Shown: piece after piece, positions 22,983-31,541 of the stretch
How the letters are laid out: each line of letters starts with the position of its first letter
How positions within the stretch are numbered: position 1 is the first letter of the stretch
NCBI GenBank assembly: GCA_963821235.1
Contig: CAWGCS010000001.1
Span: forward strand, 682,001 to 746,000
DNA: 64,000 bases
Direction of reading: 5' to 3'
DNA from: CTSoil-043 sp963821235
Lineage (GTDB): Bacteria; Chloroflexota; Limnocylindria; Limnocylindrales; CSP1-4
Position numbers and translations under genes: made by a program
The notes under the pieces: generated by a model
What the model saw: the letters and a program-made list of their open reading frames with translations, nothing else
Database searches by the model: none
Told to the model about the DNA's origin: nothing

Positions 22983-24116
22983 CTGCTCACCTCGCTCCGC
23001 CTCTCCGGCTTCCGCGCCTACGACTCGCTCGAGGCGTCGTTCGGGCCGGGCCCCCACCTCGTCTGGGGACCCAACGCCGCGGGCAAGACCAGCCTCCTCG
23101 AGGCGGTCGTCCTGCTCGCCCGCGGCTCGTCGCACCGGACGGCCACCGACAGCGAGATGATCCGCTGGGCGGCACCCTTCGCCCGGGTCGAGGGCCGGCG
23201 CGGCGACGGCGGGACGGCCGAGCTCGACGTCACCCTGGTCCGCGAGGGGCCGTCCGGGGGGCGGAAGCGGATCCGCGTCAACGGGGCGGCGCGCCGCGCG
23301 GCGGCGCTCGCGGCCGTCCTGCGGGTCGTCGTCTTCGCCCCGGAGGAGATGCTCCTCGTCGTCGGGGCACCGTCCCTGCGCCGGACCGCGCTGGACGCCC
23401 TGGCCAGCCAGCGGCATCCGGCGTACGCGGCGGACCTGGCGTCCTACGGGCGCGCGCTCACCCAGCGCAACCACCTGCTGCGGGCCATCCGCGAGGAGGA
23501 GGCGACCCGGGATCAGCTCCCGTTCTGGGATGCTCGCCTTCTCGAGGCCGGCTCGGCGATCCTGGAGACCCGCCACGGGGTCCTCGCCGAGATCGCCGGC
23601 CCGCTGGCGGCGGCCCACGCGGAGATCGCGCCGGACGAGGGGGCGCTGCACCTCTCGTACGTCACGAACGCGCCGCCCCAGCCCGGCGAGACGCCCGGGG
23701 ACGCCCTGGCCCGCCGCCTGCTGGAGACCGCGGACAAGGAGCTGTGGAACGGGACGACCCTCGTCGGGCCGCACCGGGACGATCTCGCCTTCGATCTCGA
23801 CGGCCGCGAGCTGTCCTCGTTCGCGTCGCGCGGCCAGCAGCGCACGGCCATCCTCGCCCTCAAGCTCGCGGAGCTCGACCTCCTCGCGGCGCTCGACGGC
23901 CGGCCGCCGCTCCTCCTGCTCGACGACGTCTTCTCCGAGTTGGACCCTGCGCGCCGGGGGCACCTCGTCCGGCGGATCGCGACGCTGCCCCAGGCATTCG
24001 TCACGACCACGACGCTCGACGACCTCGATCCTGCCCTGCGGGCGGCGGGAACGGCCTGGCGGGTCGACGCGGGCGGCCCCGACGGCGGCGCCCGCCTCGT
24101 GGAGGCCGACCGGTGA
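22983..24116 (+). CDS. recF: DNA replication and repair protein RecF, apparent CTG start
   Basis: The conserved N-terminus reads LLTSLRLSGFRAYDSLEASF, followed by Walker A GPNAAGKTSLLEA (about residue 28). The SMC-like signature lies near ASRGQQRTAI and Walker B is LLLLDDVFSELD (about 310). RecF loads RecA at gaps and is ABC-ATPase-like. The first ATG (23157) lies beyond Walker A and cannot be the start. In this frame only CTG 22983 is available after the in-frame stop at 22908-22910, and no ATG, GTG or TTG occurs in any frame between the dnaN stop and this point. The size from CTG is 377 residues, normal for the family. The stop overlaps the next start as GTGA. Confidence 0.9.
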   Translation: MLTSLRLSGFRAYDSLEASFGPGPHLVWGPNAAGKTSLLEAVVLLARGSSHRTATDSEMIRWAAPFARVEGRRGDGGTAELDVTLVREGPSGGRKRIRVNGAARRAAALAAVLRVVVFAPEEMLLVVGAPSLRRTALDALASQRHPAYAADLASYGRALTQRNHLLRAIREEEATRDQLPFWDARLLEAGSAILETRHGVLAEIAGPLAAAHAEIAPDEGALHLSYVTNAPPQPGETPGDALARRLLETADKELWNGTTLVGPHRDDLAFDLDGRELSSFASRGQQRTAILALKLAELDLLAALDGRPPLLLLDDVFSELDPARRGHLVRRIATLPQAFVTTTTLDDLDPALRAAGTAWRVDAGGPDGGARLVEADR

Positions 24117-24475
24117 GCCCGATCCGCCGGTTCGACGACCCGCGCATCCCCTCCCGCCGGCCGGTCCGCCGCGTCGGCGACCTCCTCCCCGAGGCGGCAC
24201 GAGAGCTGGGGCTCGAGGAGCAGCTCCGCTGGGCCCGGGCCACGGGCGCCTGGGAGGCTGTCGTGGCCCGGCTCGTCCCCGGGGCCGCCGGGGGCTCCCG
24301 GGCCGTCCGGGTGGAGGGCGACGGCACCCTCGTCGTCGAGGCCAGCGCCCCGATCGTGGGCCAGGAGCTGCGGGTCCGGGCCGAGGAGCTGCTGGAGGCC
24401 TTCGCCGGCGCGCCCGGCGGCATCCCGGCGGGTCGCCTGCGCGTGGTGGTGGCCCGGGGTCGGCCCGGGGTATGA
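24113..24475 (+). CDS. DUF721/DciA-type protein
   Basis: The product has 120 residues from GTG 24113, which overlaps the recF stop. The sequence shows VGDLLPEAARELGLEEQLRW, then GAWEAVVARLVP and LVVEASAPIVGQELRVRAEE, the KH-like DUF721 fold. DciA proteins help load replicative helicase DnaB in bacteria without DnaC/DnaI. Its place after recF in the origin cluster fits. Proteins in actinobacteria and Chloroflexota are often shorter than proteobacterial DciA. Confidence 0.85.
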   Translation: MSPIRRFDDPRIPSRRPVRRVGDLLPEAARELGLEEQLRWARATGAWEAVVARLVPGAAGGSRAVRVEGDGTLVVEASAPIVGQELRVRAEELLEAFAGAPGGIPAGRLRVVVARGRPGV

Positions 24476-24567
24476 TCCGCACGCCCTGAGGCCCGGCGAG
24501 GCACCAACCCCGCCCGGATCGGGCGGCCGGCGTCACGCCGGACCACCCTCCACCGTCGTGTGAGCCG

Positions 24568-26826
24568 ATGGCCGTTCGTCTGCAGATGAAGCTCGGCGTG
24601 GTCGCCGAGTCCGAACGCCTGGAGGACTCCCCGGACACCGTGGCCATCGTCGAGCCGACGATCGGCGCGACGTCCCGCTCGAAGGGGAGCCTCTACGTCG
24701 TCGTGGCCGGCTCCGGGCGCGCCCGCCGGCTCCAGGAGGCGACGCGACTCGTCGCCGACACGATCCAGGGCGAGTACTACTACGATGAGTCGGCGGGCCT
24801 GGTCGTCTGCCTGGAGAAGGCGATCCGGGCCGCGAATCGTCGTCTGGGGGCCCAGCGCGAGCGGCTCGGCCTGGGTGCGGAGGGGCCGGGGCCGGTCGGG
24901 CTCGGCGTGGCCGTCGTGCGCGGCAACGAGCTCTACGTCGGCACGGCCGGGCCGGTGGACGCCTACCTCGTCCACCAGGCCCACCTCCTGACCCTGCCCG
25001 ACCCCAACGCTGACGCCGGCCTCCCCGCCGAGGAGCTGGTGCCGCAGATCTGGCGGGGCGAGGTGGCCAGCGGCGACACCCTGGTCCTGATCTCCCGGAA
25101 CATCACCGCCGCCGTCGGCACGGACGAGATGAAGGACGCCCTCAATACGCTCCACCCGCAGGCCGCCATGGAGCGGGTCCACCGCAGCTTCGTCGCCTCG
25201 GGCGGATCCGGAAGCGACGGGGCCCTCGCCTTCGAGGCCGCCGAGATCGCGGCGACGAGCCAGCGCGGCCGCCTCATCCCGGTCCGGCCGCCCGAGCCGC
25301 GGGCGGGCGAGCCTGACCGCTCGCCGATCCCGCTCGCCGACTCGGTCGGCGGCGGCGTGGCGGCGGTGAGCGCCGGAGCCAGCCGGGCGCGCACGGCCGT
25401 CGGGAGCGTCGCCGGTGGGCTCGTGGCGCGGCTGCAGGATCTCCTCCCGCGGCGCGGCCCGCGCTACCGGCGGGTGACGCCCGCCGCCTCGCGCCGCGAG
25501 TCGCAGCGCCGGGCAGCCGTGGCCGTGCTCGCCTTCGTCGCGATCGCCGCCGCCCTCGGCGTCGGGCTCTGGATCGTCGGCGGCTCGGGGGGCGGCACCA
25601 TCGACGAGGTCACCGCCGGCGAGAAGGCGCTCGCGGCGGTGAAGGACGACCTGCGGCTCGTCTTCGACAACGGCTCCAACCTCGTCGTGGACGATCCCGG
25701 CAAGGCAGAGGAGCTCCTCGTCGACGCCCACGCACAGCTGGACGCCGCAGCGGCCGCCGGCGTCCCGGCCGCGACTCTCACCCCCCTCCGGGCCCGGGTC
25801 GTCGGCGGGCTCGATGCCCTCTACGGCGTGGTGGCCGTCGCGCCGCAGACCGCCTTCTCGTTCGCCGGGCAGGAGCAGGCGTTCAGCCTGGCGGCGATCG
25901 TCCTCGGGCCGGACGGCGTCCCCTACGTGCTGGACCGGACGACGAAGACCGTCTACCGGGTGGACCTGCGAGCCAAGAAGGCGACCCCGGTGGTCCGGGC
26001 GGGGGCGTCCGCTTCGGGCACGAAGGTGGGAGAGCCGCGCTATCTCGCGGTGGGCGGCCCCGACGTTCTGGTCCTCGACGCCAAGAACGTCCTCTGGCGC
26101 TGGCGCCCGGCCGACACGAAGGGGAAGGGGACGCTCGCCCGCGTCCGCATCGCGGAGTCGTCGACGCTGGGCGCCGACGTCCTGGGCTTCGGCACCTTCG
26201 TGCGGAACGCCGACACCGGCCTCTACAACCTCTACGTGGTGGACCCCTCGGAGCAGCAGGTCCTGCGCTTCTCGCCGGCCGAGGACGGCAGCGGCTACCC
26301 GCAGGCCGCAACCGGCTACCTGACCACCCCCCAGGACGTCTCGAAGGTGACATCGATCTACATCGACGGCGAGGTCTACCTGGTGGACGACGGCGTCATC
26401 GAGCGCTTCGTCTCCGGGAGGAGCGGCGACTGGGGGCCCAAGGCGCCGCCCGACGCGCTCCTGCGCCCGGCACCGACCTACCGCCTCGTGTCGTCGCCGG
26501 GGGACCGTGGCGAGGGCACGATGTACGGCTACGACGTCACCAGCGACCGGATCATCGCCTTCGACAAGGCGACCGGCCGGTACCAGGCGCAGTACCGGAT
26601 CGCAGGTGGCGAGTCCGACTGGGCCGACGTGCTCGGCTTCTACGTCGTCGCCCGGGCCTCCGGCCAGGCACCCCTGATCTACTGGATCGACCGCCAGCGC
26701 ATCGGCAGCGCCGTGCTGGAGGCGGCGGCCGAGACGACCGCGCCCTCGGGCGGCCCGGACGCCTCCGCCAGGCCGACGGCCAAGCCGACAGCGAAGCCGA
26801 AGCCCTCGGCCACCGCCGCGCCGTAG
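24568..26826 (+). CDS. PP2C-like pseudophosphatase, TM and beta-propeller membrane protein
   Basis: The product has 752 residues. Residues 1-220 resemble a PPM/PP2C phosphatase (SLYVVVAGSGRARRLQEATR, GVAVVRGNELYVGTAGPVDA, DTLVLISRNITAAVG). The metal-binding Asp of the usual ADGMGG motif is missing (VAGSG), and the RxxNED motif is degenerate, so catalysis is unlikely. A Pro/Ala-rich linker leads to one TM segment (about 315-338), a helical stretch (KAEELLVDAHAQLDAAA), and an extracytoplasmic six- or seven-bladed propeller-like region (about 430-725, e.g. VPYVLDRTTKTVYRVDL). The tail is Thr/Lys/Pro-rich. I infer a membrane sensor or scaffold linking an outside propeller to a cytoplasmic phospho-protein-like domain. 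Confidence 0.75.
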   Translation: MAVRLQMKLGVVAESERLEDSPDTVAIVEPTIGATSRSKGSLYVVVAGSGRARRLQEATRLVADTIQGEYYYDESAGLVVCLEKAIRAANRRLGAQRERLGLGAEGPGPVGLGVAVVRGNELYVGTAGPVDAYLVHQAHLLTLPDPNADAGLPAEELVPQIWRGEVASGDTLVLISRNITAAVGTDEMKDALNTLHPQAAMERVHRSFVASGGSGSDGALAFEAAEIAATSQRGRLIPVRPPEPRAGEPDRSPIPLADSVGGGVAAVSAGASRARTAVGSVAGGLVARLQDLLPRRGPRYRRVTPAASRRESQRRAAVAVLAFVAIAAALGVGLWIVGGSGGGTIDEVTAGEKALAAVKDDLRLVFDNGSNLVVDDPGKAEELLVDAHAQLDAAAAAGVPAATLTPLRARVVGGLDALYGVVAVAPQTAFSFAGQEQAFSLAAIVLGPDGVPYVLDRTTKTVYRVDLRAKKATPVVRAGASASGTKVGEPRYLAVGGPDVLVLDAKNVLWRWRPADTKGKGTLARVRIAESSTLGADVLGFGTFVRNADTGLYNLYVVDPSEQQVLRFSPAEDGSGYPQAATGYLTTPQDVSKVTSIYIDGEVYLVDDGVIERFVSGRSGDWGPKAPPDALLRPAPTYRLVSSPGDRGEGTMYGYDVTSDRIIAFDKATGRYQAQYRIAGGESDWADVLGFYVVARASGQAPLIYWIDRQRIGSAVLEAAAETTAPSGGPDASARPTAKPTAKPKPSATAAP

Positions 26827-26881
26827 GGCGGTCCTCCGCCCGGTCCCCGAGGCGCGTCTCGGCGCGACCACCCGTGCGTGG

Positions 26882-26887
26882 GATAAT
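26882..26887 (+). promoter_or_regulatory. -10 element suggesting a leaderless transcript
   Basis: GATAAT lies with its last base 7 nt before the ATG at 26894, so initiation would fall on or next to the start codon. No ribosome-binding site is seen and no clear -35. This is consistent with leaderless translation. Confidence 0.4.
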
Positions 26888-26893
26888 CGGCGC

Positions 26894-27427
26894 ATGGCCG
26901 GGCGCCTGATCGAGATGGCGGTGGAGAGCGTGCGCGTGCACATGCTCTCGACGCAGCACGTGGTGATCCTCAAGGACCTCGAGCGCGAGCGCTTCCTGCC
27001 GATCTGGATCGGCCCGTGGGAGGCCAACGCGATCGCCATGAGGCTCCAGGGGATCACGCCCGAGCGACCGCTCACGCACGACCTGCTGGCCGGCATCCTC
27101 GAGGAGCTGGGGGCCACCATCCGCGACGTCGTGATCGTCGACCTCGCCGACGAGACGTTCCACGCCCGGATCCACGTGGAGGCCGGCGGCCGCGAGCACG
27201 AGATCGACTCGCGACCCTCCGATGCGCTCGCCCTGGCGGTGCGGACCGGCGTCCGGATCTTCGCCGTCGAGGCCGTCCTCGACCGGGCCGGCGTGGAGGC
27301 CGATCGGGCGGGAGCCGGCGACGAGCCCGTGGACGAGGAGCGGCTGTCGGTCTTCCGCGACTTCGTCAACTCGCTCGACGTCGAGCCCGGCAGCGACGAG
27401 GCTCGCGAGGGGCCGCCGCGGGAGTAG
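26894..27427 (+). CDS. bifunctional nuclease family protein (DUF151)
   Basis: The product has 177 residues. The DUF151/BFN core is well preserved: VHMLSTQHVVILKDLERERF, LPIWIGPWEANAIAMRLQG, RPLTHDLLAGILEELGA and HEIDSRPSDALALAVRTGV. A UvrC/UvrB-like acidic tail region (VDEERLSVFRDFVNSLD) follows. Members have reported DNase/RNase activity, and a plant member is linked to stress responses; the bacterial role is unclear. It stands alone between the pseudophosphatase gene and the leftward glycosyltransferases. Confidence 0.9.
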   Translation: MAGRLIEMAVESVRVHMLSTQHVVILKDLERERFLPIWIGPWEANAIAMRLQGITPERPLTHDLLAGILEELGATIRDVVIVDLADETFHARIHVEAGGREHEIDSRPSDALALAVRTGVRIFAVEAVLDRAGVEADRAGAGDEPVDEERLSVFRDFVNSLDVEPGSDEAREGPPRE

Positions 27428-27448
27428 CGCCCGCCTGGCGCCGCCCGG

Positions 27449-28234
27449 TCAGCCGGCCGGCGCGGCCTCGACGATCGCCCCGCCCCGGCGCAGGGCGCGC
27501 GAGCGGTTCGACCACAGCCGGAGGCGCAGGCCCCAGAAGTCCTTGACCGCGCGCCAGATCACGGACGGCTTCGCTCCCGTGGGCGAGCCCGCGGTCCTCG
27601 GGTAGTGGGGCACGCCCACCTCGACGACGGAGCGGCCGGCGGCCTGGAGCTTGATGAGGAGCTCGGCCGAGAAGAAGGCCCCGCCCGACTCCACCCGGAT
27701 CTCCTGCAGCGCGGCGCGCCGGAAGAGCTTGCAGGCGCAGTCGATGTCGCGGACCCGGAGGCCGAACCAGATCCGGTTGGCGAGCCGGTAAAGGCGCGCG
27801 TAGGTCGTCCGGATGGGCGGGTCGGCCCGGCGGATCCGGAAGCCCGCCACGACGTCGGGCGCGTCCGGCGCCAGGATCCGGGTCGTCAGCGCGCCGAGGT
27901 CGGCGACGCGGAACTGGCGGTCGCCGTCGGTGAAGCAGACCAGGTCGTAGCGGGAGGCGCGGAAGCCGGACCGGAGGGCGGCGCCGTAGCCCAGGTTCGT
28001 CGGGTGATGGACGGCCCGGACCAGGTCGGGATGGGCGGCGGCGAGGCGATCGGCGATCGCCCGGGTCCCGTCTCGCGAGCCGTCGTCGACGGCGATGATC
28101 TCGAACCGCTCCGCGATCCGCGGCAGGGCCTCCAGGGCCTCGTCGACGAGCGCCTCGAGGTTCGCTTCCTCGTTGTGGGCCGGGAAGAAGTACGAGAGGG
28201 CGGGGACGCGCGCCGCGGGGTCGGAGCTCAGCAT
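27449..28234 (-). CDS. GT2 glycosyltransferase, polyprenyl-phosphate-mannose-synthase-like
   Basis: The product has 261 residues from ATG 28234. It is a GT-A fold with YFFPAHNEEANLEALVDEAL at the N-terminus, the nucleotide-sugar Asp pair IIAVDDGSRDGT, the metal site CFTDGDRQF, and GAFFSAELLIKL downstream. No strong TM helices are seen, as in soluble Dpm1-type enzymes that charge polyprenyl phosphate with mannose or glucose at the cytoplasmic face. Its start overlaps the stop of the DUF2723 gene by 7 nt. Linkage to three GT-C-type genes that would use polyprenyl-phosphate sugars supports the assignment. Glucosyl transfer cannot be excluded. Confidence 0.8.
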   Translation of the reverse strand: MLSSDPAARVPALSYFFPAHNEEANLEALVDEALEALPRIAERFEIIAVDDGSRDGTRAIADRLAAAHPDLVRAVHHPTNLGYGAALRSGFRASRYDLVCFTDGDRQFRVADLGALTTRILAPDAPDVVAGFRIRRADPPIRTTYARLYRLANRIWFGLRVRDIDCACKLFRRAALQEIRVESGGAFFSAELLIKLQAAGRSVVEVGVPHYPRTAGSPTGAKPSVIWRAVKDFWGLRLRLWSNRSRALRRGGAIVEAAPAG

Positions 28235-29976
28235 GGCGCCATCGTAGCCGGCAGCGGCTGAGCCACTCCTGAAGGCACGACCGGCCGCCTGCCGCCGCCG
28301 GCGCGCCCTCCCACGACCCGGTAGAGCGGCTGCTGTCCCTTCGGGTCGCTCACGACCTCGATCTGCCACGTGGCCTCCAGCGCGGCGATCTCGTCCGGGT
28401 TCCGCACGAGGTAGACCGGGCGCCTGCCCAGCGCGGACCGGATGACGTCGTCGATGCTGCCGAGCGACTCGTCGAGACGGTCGCGATCGTCGACGACCCA
28501 CACGTCCGGTCGCTCGCCGAGCACGAGGGTCCGGTACCAGAGCGGCGTCGAGTAGCTCCACCAGGAGACGATGACGGCGTCCCGTTCCACCGTCTCCAGC
28601 ACCCAGCGGCTCCAGTCGGCCGCCCGCGTGTCACGGCTCTGGTCGACCCTCGTCGCGGTGGTCGGCGCGGCCAGGGCGGCGGGCAGGACGAGCCCGACCG
28701 CCAGGACGACGCCGACGAGCAGGGGCAGGAGGCCGGCGAGGAGCCGCGGGACGGCCCGCGGCGGCGCCGGCTCATCGGGGCGGGCGACTGCCGTCTCGTC
28801 CGCGCCGGCATCGTTGACGGCAGGCTCGTCGGCGCGGACGGAGCGGCCGTCCGCCTCGGTGTCGTCCGCGGCTGGCTCGCCGCCCAGGGCATCGACCACG
28901 ACCCCCGCCGCGATGCCGAGCCAGGTGACCACGATGAGCGCCGGCCCGAGGTAGTAGCGCTCGATGGAGGCGTTGGTGTAGGAAGCCGCGAACCAGCAGG
29001 TCACGACGAGCCACGTCGCCGTCAGGAGGGCGAGGCGCGGCCGGCGCACGGCCGCGAGCAGGAAGGCGGGCGGTACCAGGACGGCCAGGAGGCCGAGCTG
29101 CTCGCTCGCCAGCGCGACCAGGTCGGCGAGCTTGCGGCCCAGCTCGCCGAAAGGGTCGACGAGGTCGCCCCGGAACTGCTCCGCGGAGACGACGTAGAGG
29201 AAGCCGTCGAGCGTGTCCGGCCGACCGTAGACCAGCGGTGCGCCCATCGCAGCCCGGATCGGGAGCTCGAGGTAGAGGGCGGCCAGTGTCCCCAGCAGGG
29301 CCGCCGCGCACAGGCCGACGAAGCGGAGGCGGAACACGATCCTGGGCTCCACGGCGAGGACGAAGAGGGCGATCCCGGGCGCGAGGAGCACCGTGAGCGT
29401 GTGGTTGCCCAGCATCACGCCGTAGAGCACGGCGGCGCCGACGAGCCAGCGATCGGCGGAGGCGACGCCGGCCCGCCGCCGCTCCTCCCACCCCACGAGG
29501 ATCGCCAGGAGGAGCGCGATCAGGGCGAGGTGGAGGGTGTGGGGGTCGGCAAAGGCGCCCATGCGCCACGGGATGGGGGTGAGGGCGAAGAGGAGGCCCG
29601 CCCCGATCGCCACGCTCGTCCGCCCGGCCAGCCGCCGGACGAGGACGACGACCAGCGCGGCGGCGAGGGCGAGGAGGGCGGCGGACAGGAGATTCATCCG
29701 GAAGGCGGGCTCGCCCAGCGGGGCCAGGACGAGCGAGGTGAGCCAGCCCAGGACCACGTAGGTCGGGTACCCCGTGGGATGGGCCGTGCCGAGGAGCGGG
29801 GGGACGGCCTGGAACTCCCCCGTGTCCCAGAAGCCCTGGCCCGGCAGGAGGACGCTCCGAGCGAGGGCGAAGGCGACGAGCCCGACCATGGCGGGCGCCG
29901 CCGCGGCGACGAGCGCGGCCGGACCGCGAGCGACGAGGCCTCCCGGCGCGGAGGCGGACTGCGGGGCCGGGCGCAT
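28228..29976 (-). CDS. DUF2723 GT-C membrane protein (TMEM260-like)
   Basis: The product has 582 residues from ATG 29976. About nine to ten TM helices follow an N-terminal Ala/Pro segment. The first extracytoplasmic loop has the acidic motif FWDTGEFQAVPPLLGTAHPT, typical of DUF2723 proteins, the bacterial relatives of TMEM260 O-mannosyltransferase. A Glu/Asp/Ala-rich cytoplasmic insertion (about 375-425) and a C-terminal soluble domain (VIVSWWSYSTPLWYR, PVYLVRNPDEI) complete it. It probably transfers a sugar from a polyprenyl-phosphate donor to protein or lipid outside the membrane. It overlaps the GT2 gene and lies 11 nt after the preceding membrane protein, so the three form an operon. Confidence 0.8.
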   Translation of the reverse strand: MRPAPQSASAPGGLVARGPAALVAAAAPAMVGLVAFALARSVLLPGQGFWDTGEFQAVPPLLGTAHPTGYPTYVVLGWLTSLVLAPLGEPAFRMNLLSAALLALAAALVVVLVRRLAGRTSVAIGAGLLFALTPIPWRMGAFADPHTLHLALIALLLAILVGWEERRRAGVASADRWLVGAAVLYGVMLGNHTLTVLLAPGIALFVLAVEPRIVFRLRFVGLCAAALLGTLAALYLELPIRAAMGAPLVYGRPDTLDGFLYVVSAEQFRGDLVDPFGELGRKLADLVALASEQLGLLAVLVPPAFLLAAVRRPRLALLTATWLVVTCWFAASYTNASIERYYLGPALIVVTWLGIAAGVVVDALGGEPAADDTEADGRSVRADEPAVNDAGADETAVARPDEPAPPRAVPRLLAGLLPLLVGVVLAVGLVLPAALAAPTTATRVDQSRDTRAADWSRWVLETVERDAVIVSWWSYSTPLWYRTLVLGERPDVWVVDDRDRLDESLGSIDDVIRSALGRRPVYLVRNPDEIAALEATWQIEVVSDPKGQQPLYRVVGGRAGGGRRPVVPSGVAQPLPATMAPC

Positions 29977-29987
29977 GGCCGGGCCGC

Positions 29988-31391
29988 TCACCAGCCGAGC
30001 GTCCTGGCCCACGCGATCCCCCAGGCCTGAATCGCCACGGACAGGGCGACGAGGCCCGCGACGGCGGCCGGGCGTCCGGCCCGCGACAGGTGGAGCCGCT
30101 CGGCCCATGGCGCCCGGCGGCGCCCGCCCGGCGCCGCGCCGCCGGCGCCGAGGAGGCGTTCCGTGCCGAGAGCGATCGCCACCAGCAGGAACGGGGCGAA
30201 GTCGAGGCTGAACCGGTAGCCGAACTGCACCCAGCCCTGGCTGAAGTGCATGAGGTTCACCGCGGCGATGGCCACGGTCGCCAGGAGGGCCCCGGCGACC
30301 CGCCGGTCGCGGAGGAGGGCCAATCCGGGCAGGGCCAGGAGGTAGGCGGGGCTCGTCAGGAGGAAGCTCATGCCCCGCTGGTCGGGGACCAGCCAGGAGC
30401 AGCCAGCCGCGCTCCAGAGTGTGCGCCCGACCCCGGGCTCGCAGGCGGGCATGACGGTCGGAAGGCCGAGCAGCATGATCCCGAGATTCTGCGGGATGTA
30501 GCGGACATCCTGGAGGGACCAGGCGCCGTTGTAGCCGAGGTCGGGATAGGCGAGGACCTCGTACCGGTAGAGGGCCTCGTAGGCGGGGTTGAACGGCGCC
30601 CCGGTCGCGGCCGCGGTGTAGGCGACGAGGGCGACGATGGGGATCGCCACCCCCAGCCCCGCGGAGAGGCCTCGCCGCCACCACGTCCCGCCGCCCCCCA
30701 CGAGGAGCAGGAACGGGAGGCCGAAGGCGACCGTCAGCCGGCTCGTGGCGGCCAGGCCGAGGAGGATCCCGGCCGCGACCTGGCGCCCGTCGAGGAGCGG
30801 TCGCGGGCGCATGCCCCGCTCCCCGGCGACCTCCGCCGCGTCCGCGTCGAGAGCCAGGCCAACTGCCCCCAGGGTGAGCCCCACCGCCACGACGTGGGCG
30901 AAGTACCAGGTCGAGCCCAGCGAGGCGGCGTACCAGAGGGCCGAGCCGGCTCCCATGAAGGCCGTCAGGGCGTTTCGCACGGAGGGGCGGACCGCCAGCC
31001 GGCCCAACAGCCAGTACACGAGGGCTACGTCGAAGGCCCCGATGAGGATGGCCAGTGACGTCTGGTCGACGGCCAGCCCCCAGAGCGCCACGAAGGGGAG
31101 AAGGACGATCGCGGGCAGGGGCGGGAAGGGGATCGTCCCCCGCCCCGTCGCGGCGCCCGTCGCGTCGGTCACCGGCGTGACGTCATTGAAGAAGGCGTTG
31201 CCTGGGCCGTCCGCCGAGGGCGGGACGGGATAGCGGATGGCGAAGCTGCCCTCCAGCCAGGCCTGCGCCTGCCAGGCGAAGTGGTTGTAGATCGTCTGGT
31301 GGGCGGGCCGGGTCAGCTGGTAGAGCGCCAGGCAGGCGATGATCAGCCCGAGGCCGACGACGAGCCCCGTCCGGGCCCGCGGTGCCGCCAT
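29988..31391 (-). CDS. polytopic membrane protein, GT-C-like
   Basis: The product has 467 residues from ATG 31391, starting MAAPRARTGLVVGLGLIIAC. Ten or so TM helices are visible. The first large outside loop holds YNHFAWQAQAWLEG and PFPPLPAIVLLPFVALWG; later loops include LYRYEVLAYPDLGYNGAW. The layout resembles GT-C transferases, but I see no clear DE/ED catalytic motif, so the role is inferred from context. It leads a leftward operon with the DUF2723 and GT2 genes. A frame extending upstream to 35891 is antisense to the PMT fusion and not real. Confidence 0.75.
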   Translation of the reverse strand: MAAPRARTGLVVGLGLIIACLALYQLTRPAHQTIYNHFAWQAQAWLEGSFAIRYPVPPSADGPGNAFFNDVTPVTDATGAATGRGTIPFPPLPAIVLLPFVALWGLAVDQTSLAILIGAFDVALVYWLLGRLAVRPSVRNALTAFMGAGSALWYAASLGSTWYFAHVVAVGLTLGAVGLALDADAAEVAGERGMRPRPLLDGRQVAAGILLGLAATSRLTVAFGLPFLLLVGGGGTWWRRGLSAGLGVAIPIVALVAYTAAATGAPFNPAYEALYRYEVLAYPDLGYNGAWSLQDVRYIPQNLGIMLLGLPTVMPACEPGVGRTLWSAAGCSWLVPDQRGMSFLLTSPAYLLALPGLALLRDRRVAGALLATVAIAAVNLMHFSQGWVQFGYRFSLDFAPFLLVAIALGTERLLGAGGAAPGGRRRAPWAERLHLSRAGRPAAVAGLVALSVAIQAWGIAWARTLGW

Positions 31392-31541
31392 GATGGGAAG
31401 CGCCTCCGCGGGCTCCGCGGGCAGGCCCTGGGCTATACTCCGGTCCACCTCAGCGCTCGTTCCAGGAGGCCGAACGAACAACCCGTGCCAGGCCCCGCTG
31501 CGGGCGAACGCGCGCGGACCCGCGAGCAGGCCCGGGTAGGG
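31392..31541. promoter_or_regulatory. divergent control region of the glycosylation genes
   Basis: About 150 bp separates the leftward GT-C operon from the rightward PMT fusion gene. A TATACT at 31433-31438 could be a -10 for the rightward gene. An AGGAGG at about 31463 lies too far from the chosen ATG at 31542, but a GTG at 31485 is in frame and remains an alternative start. Confidence 0.35.
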
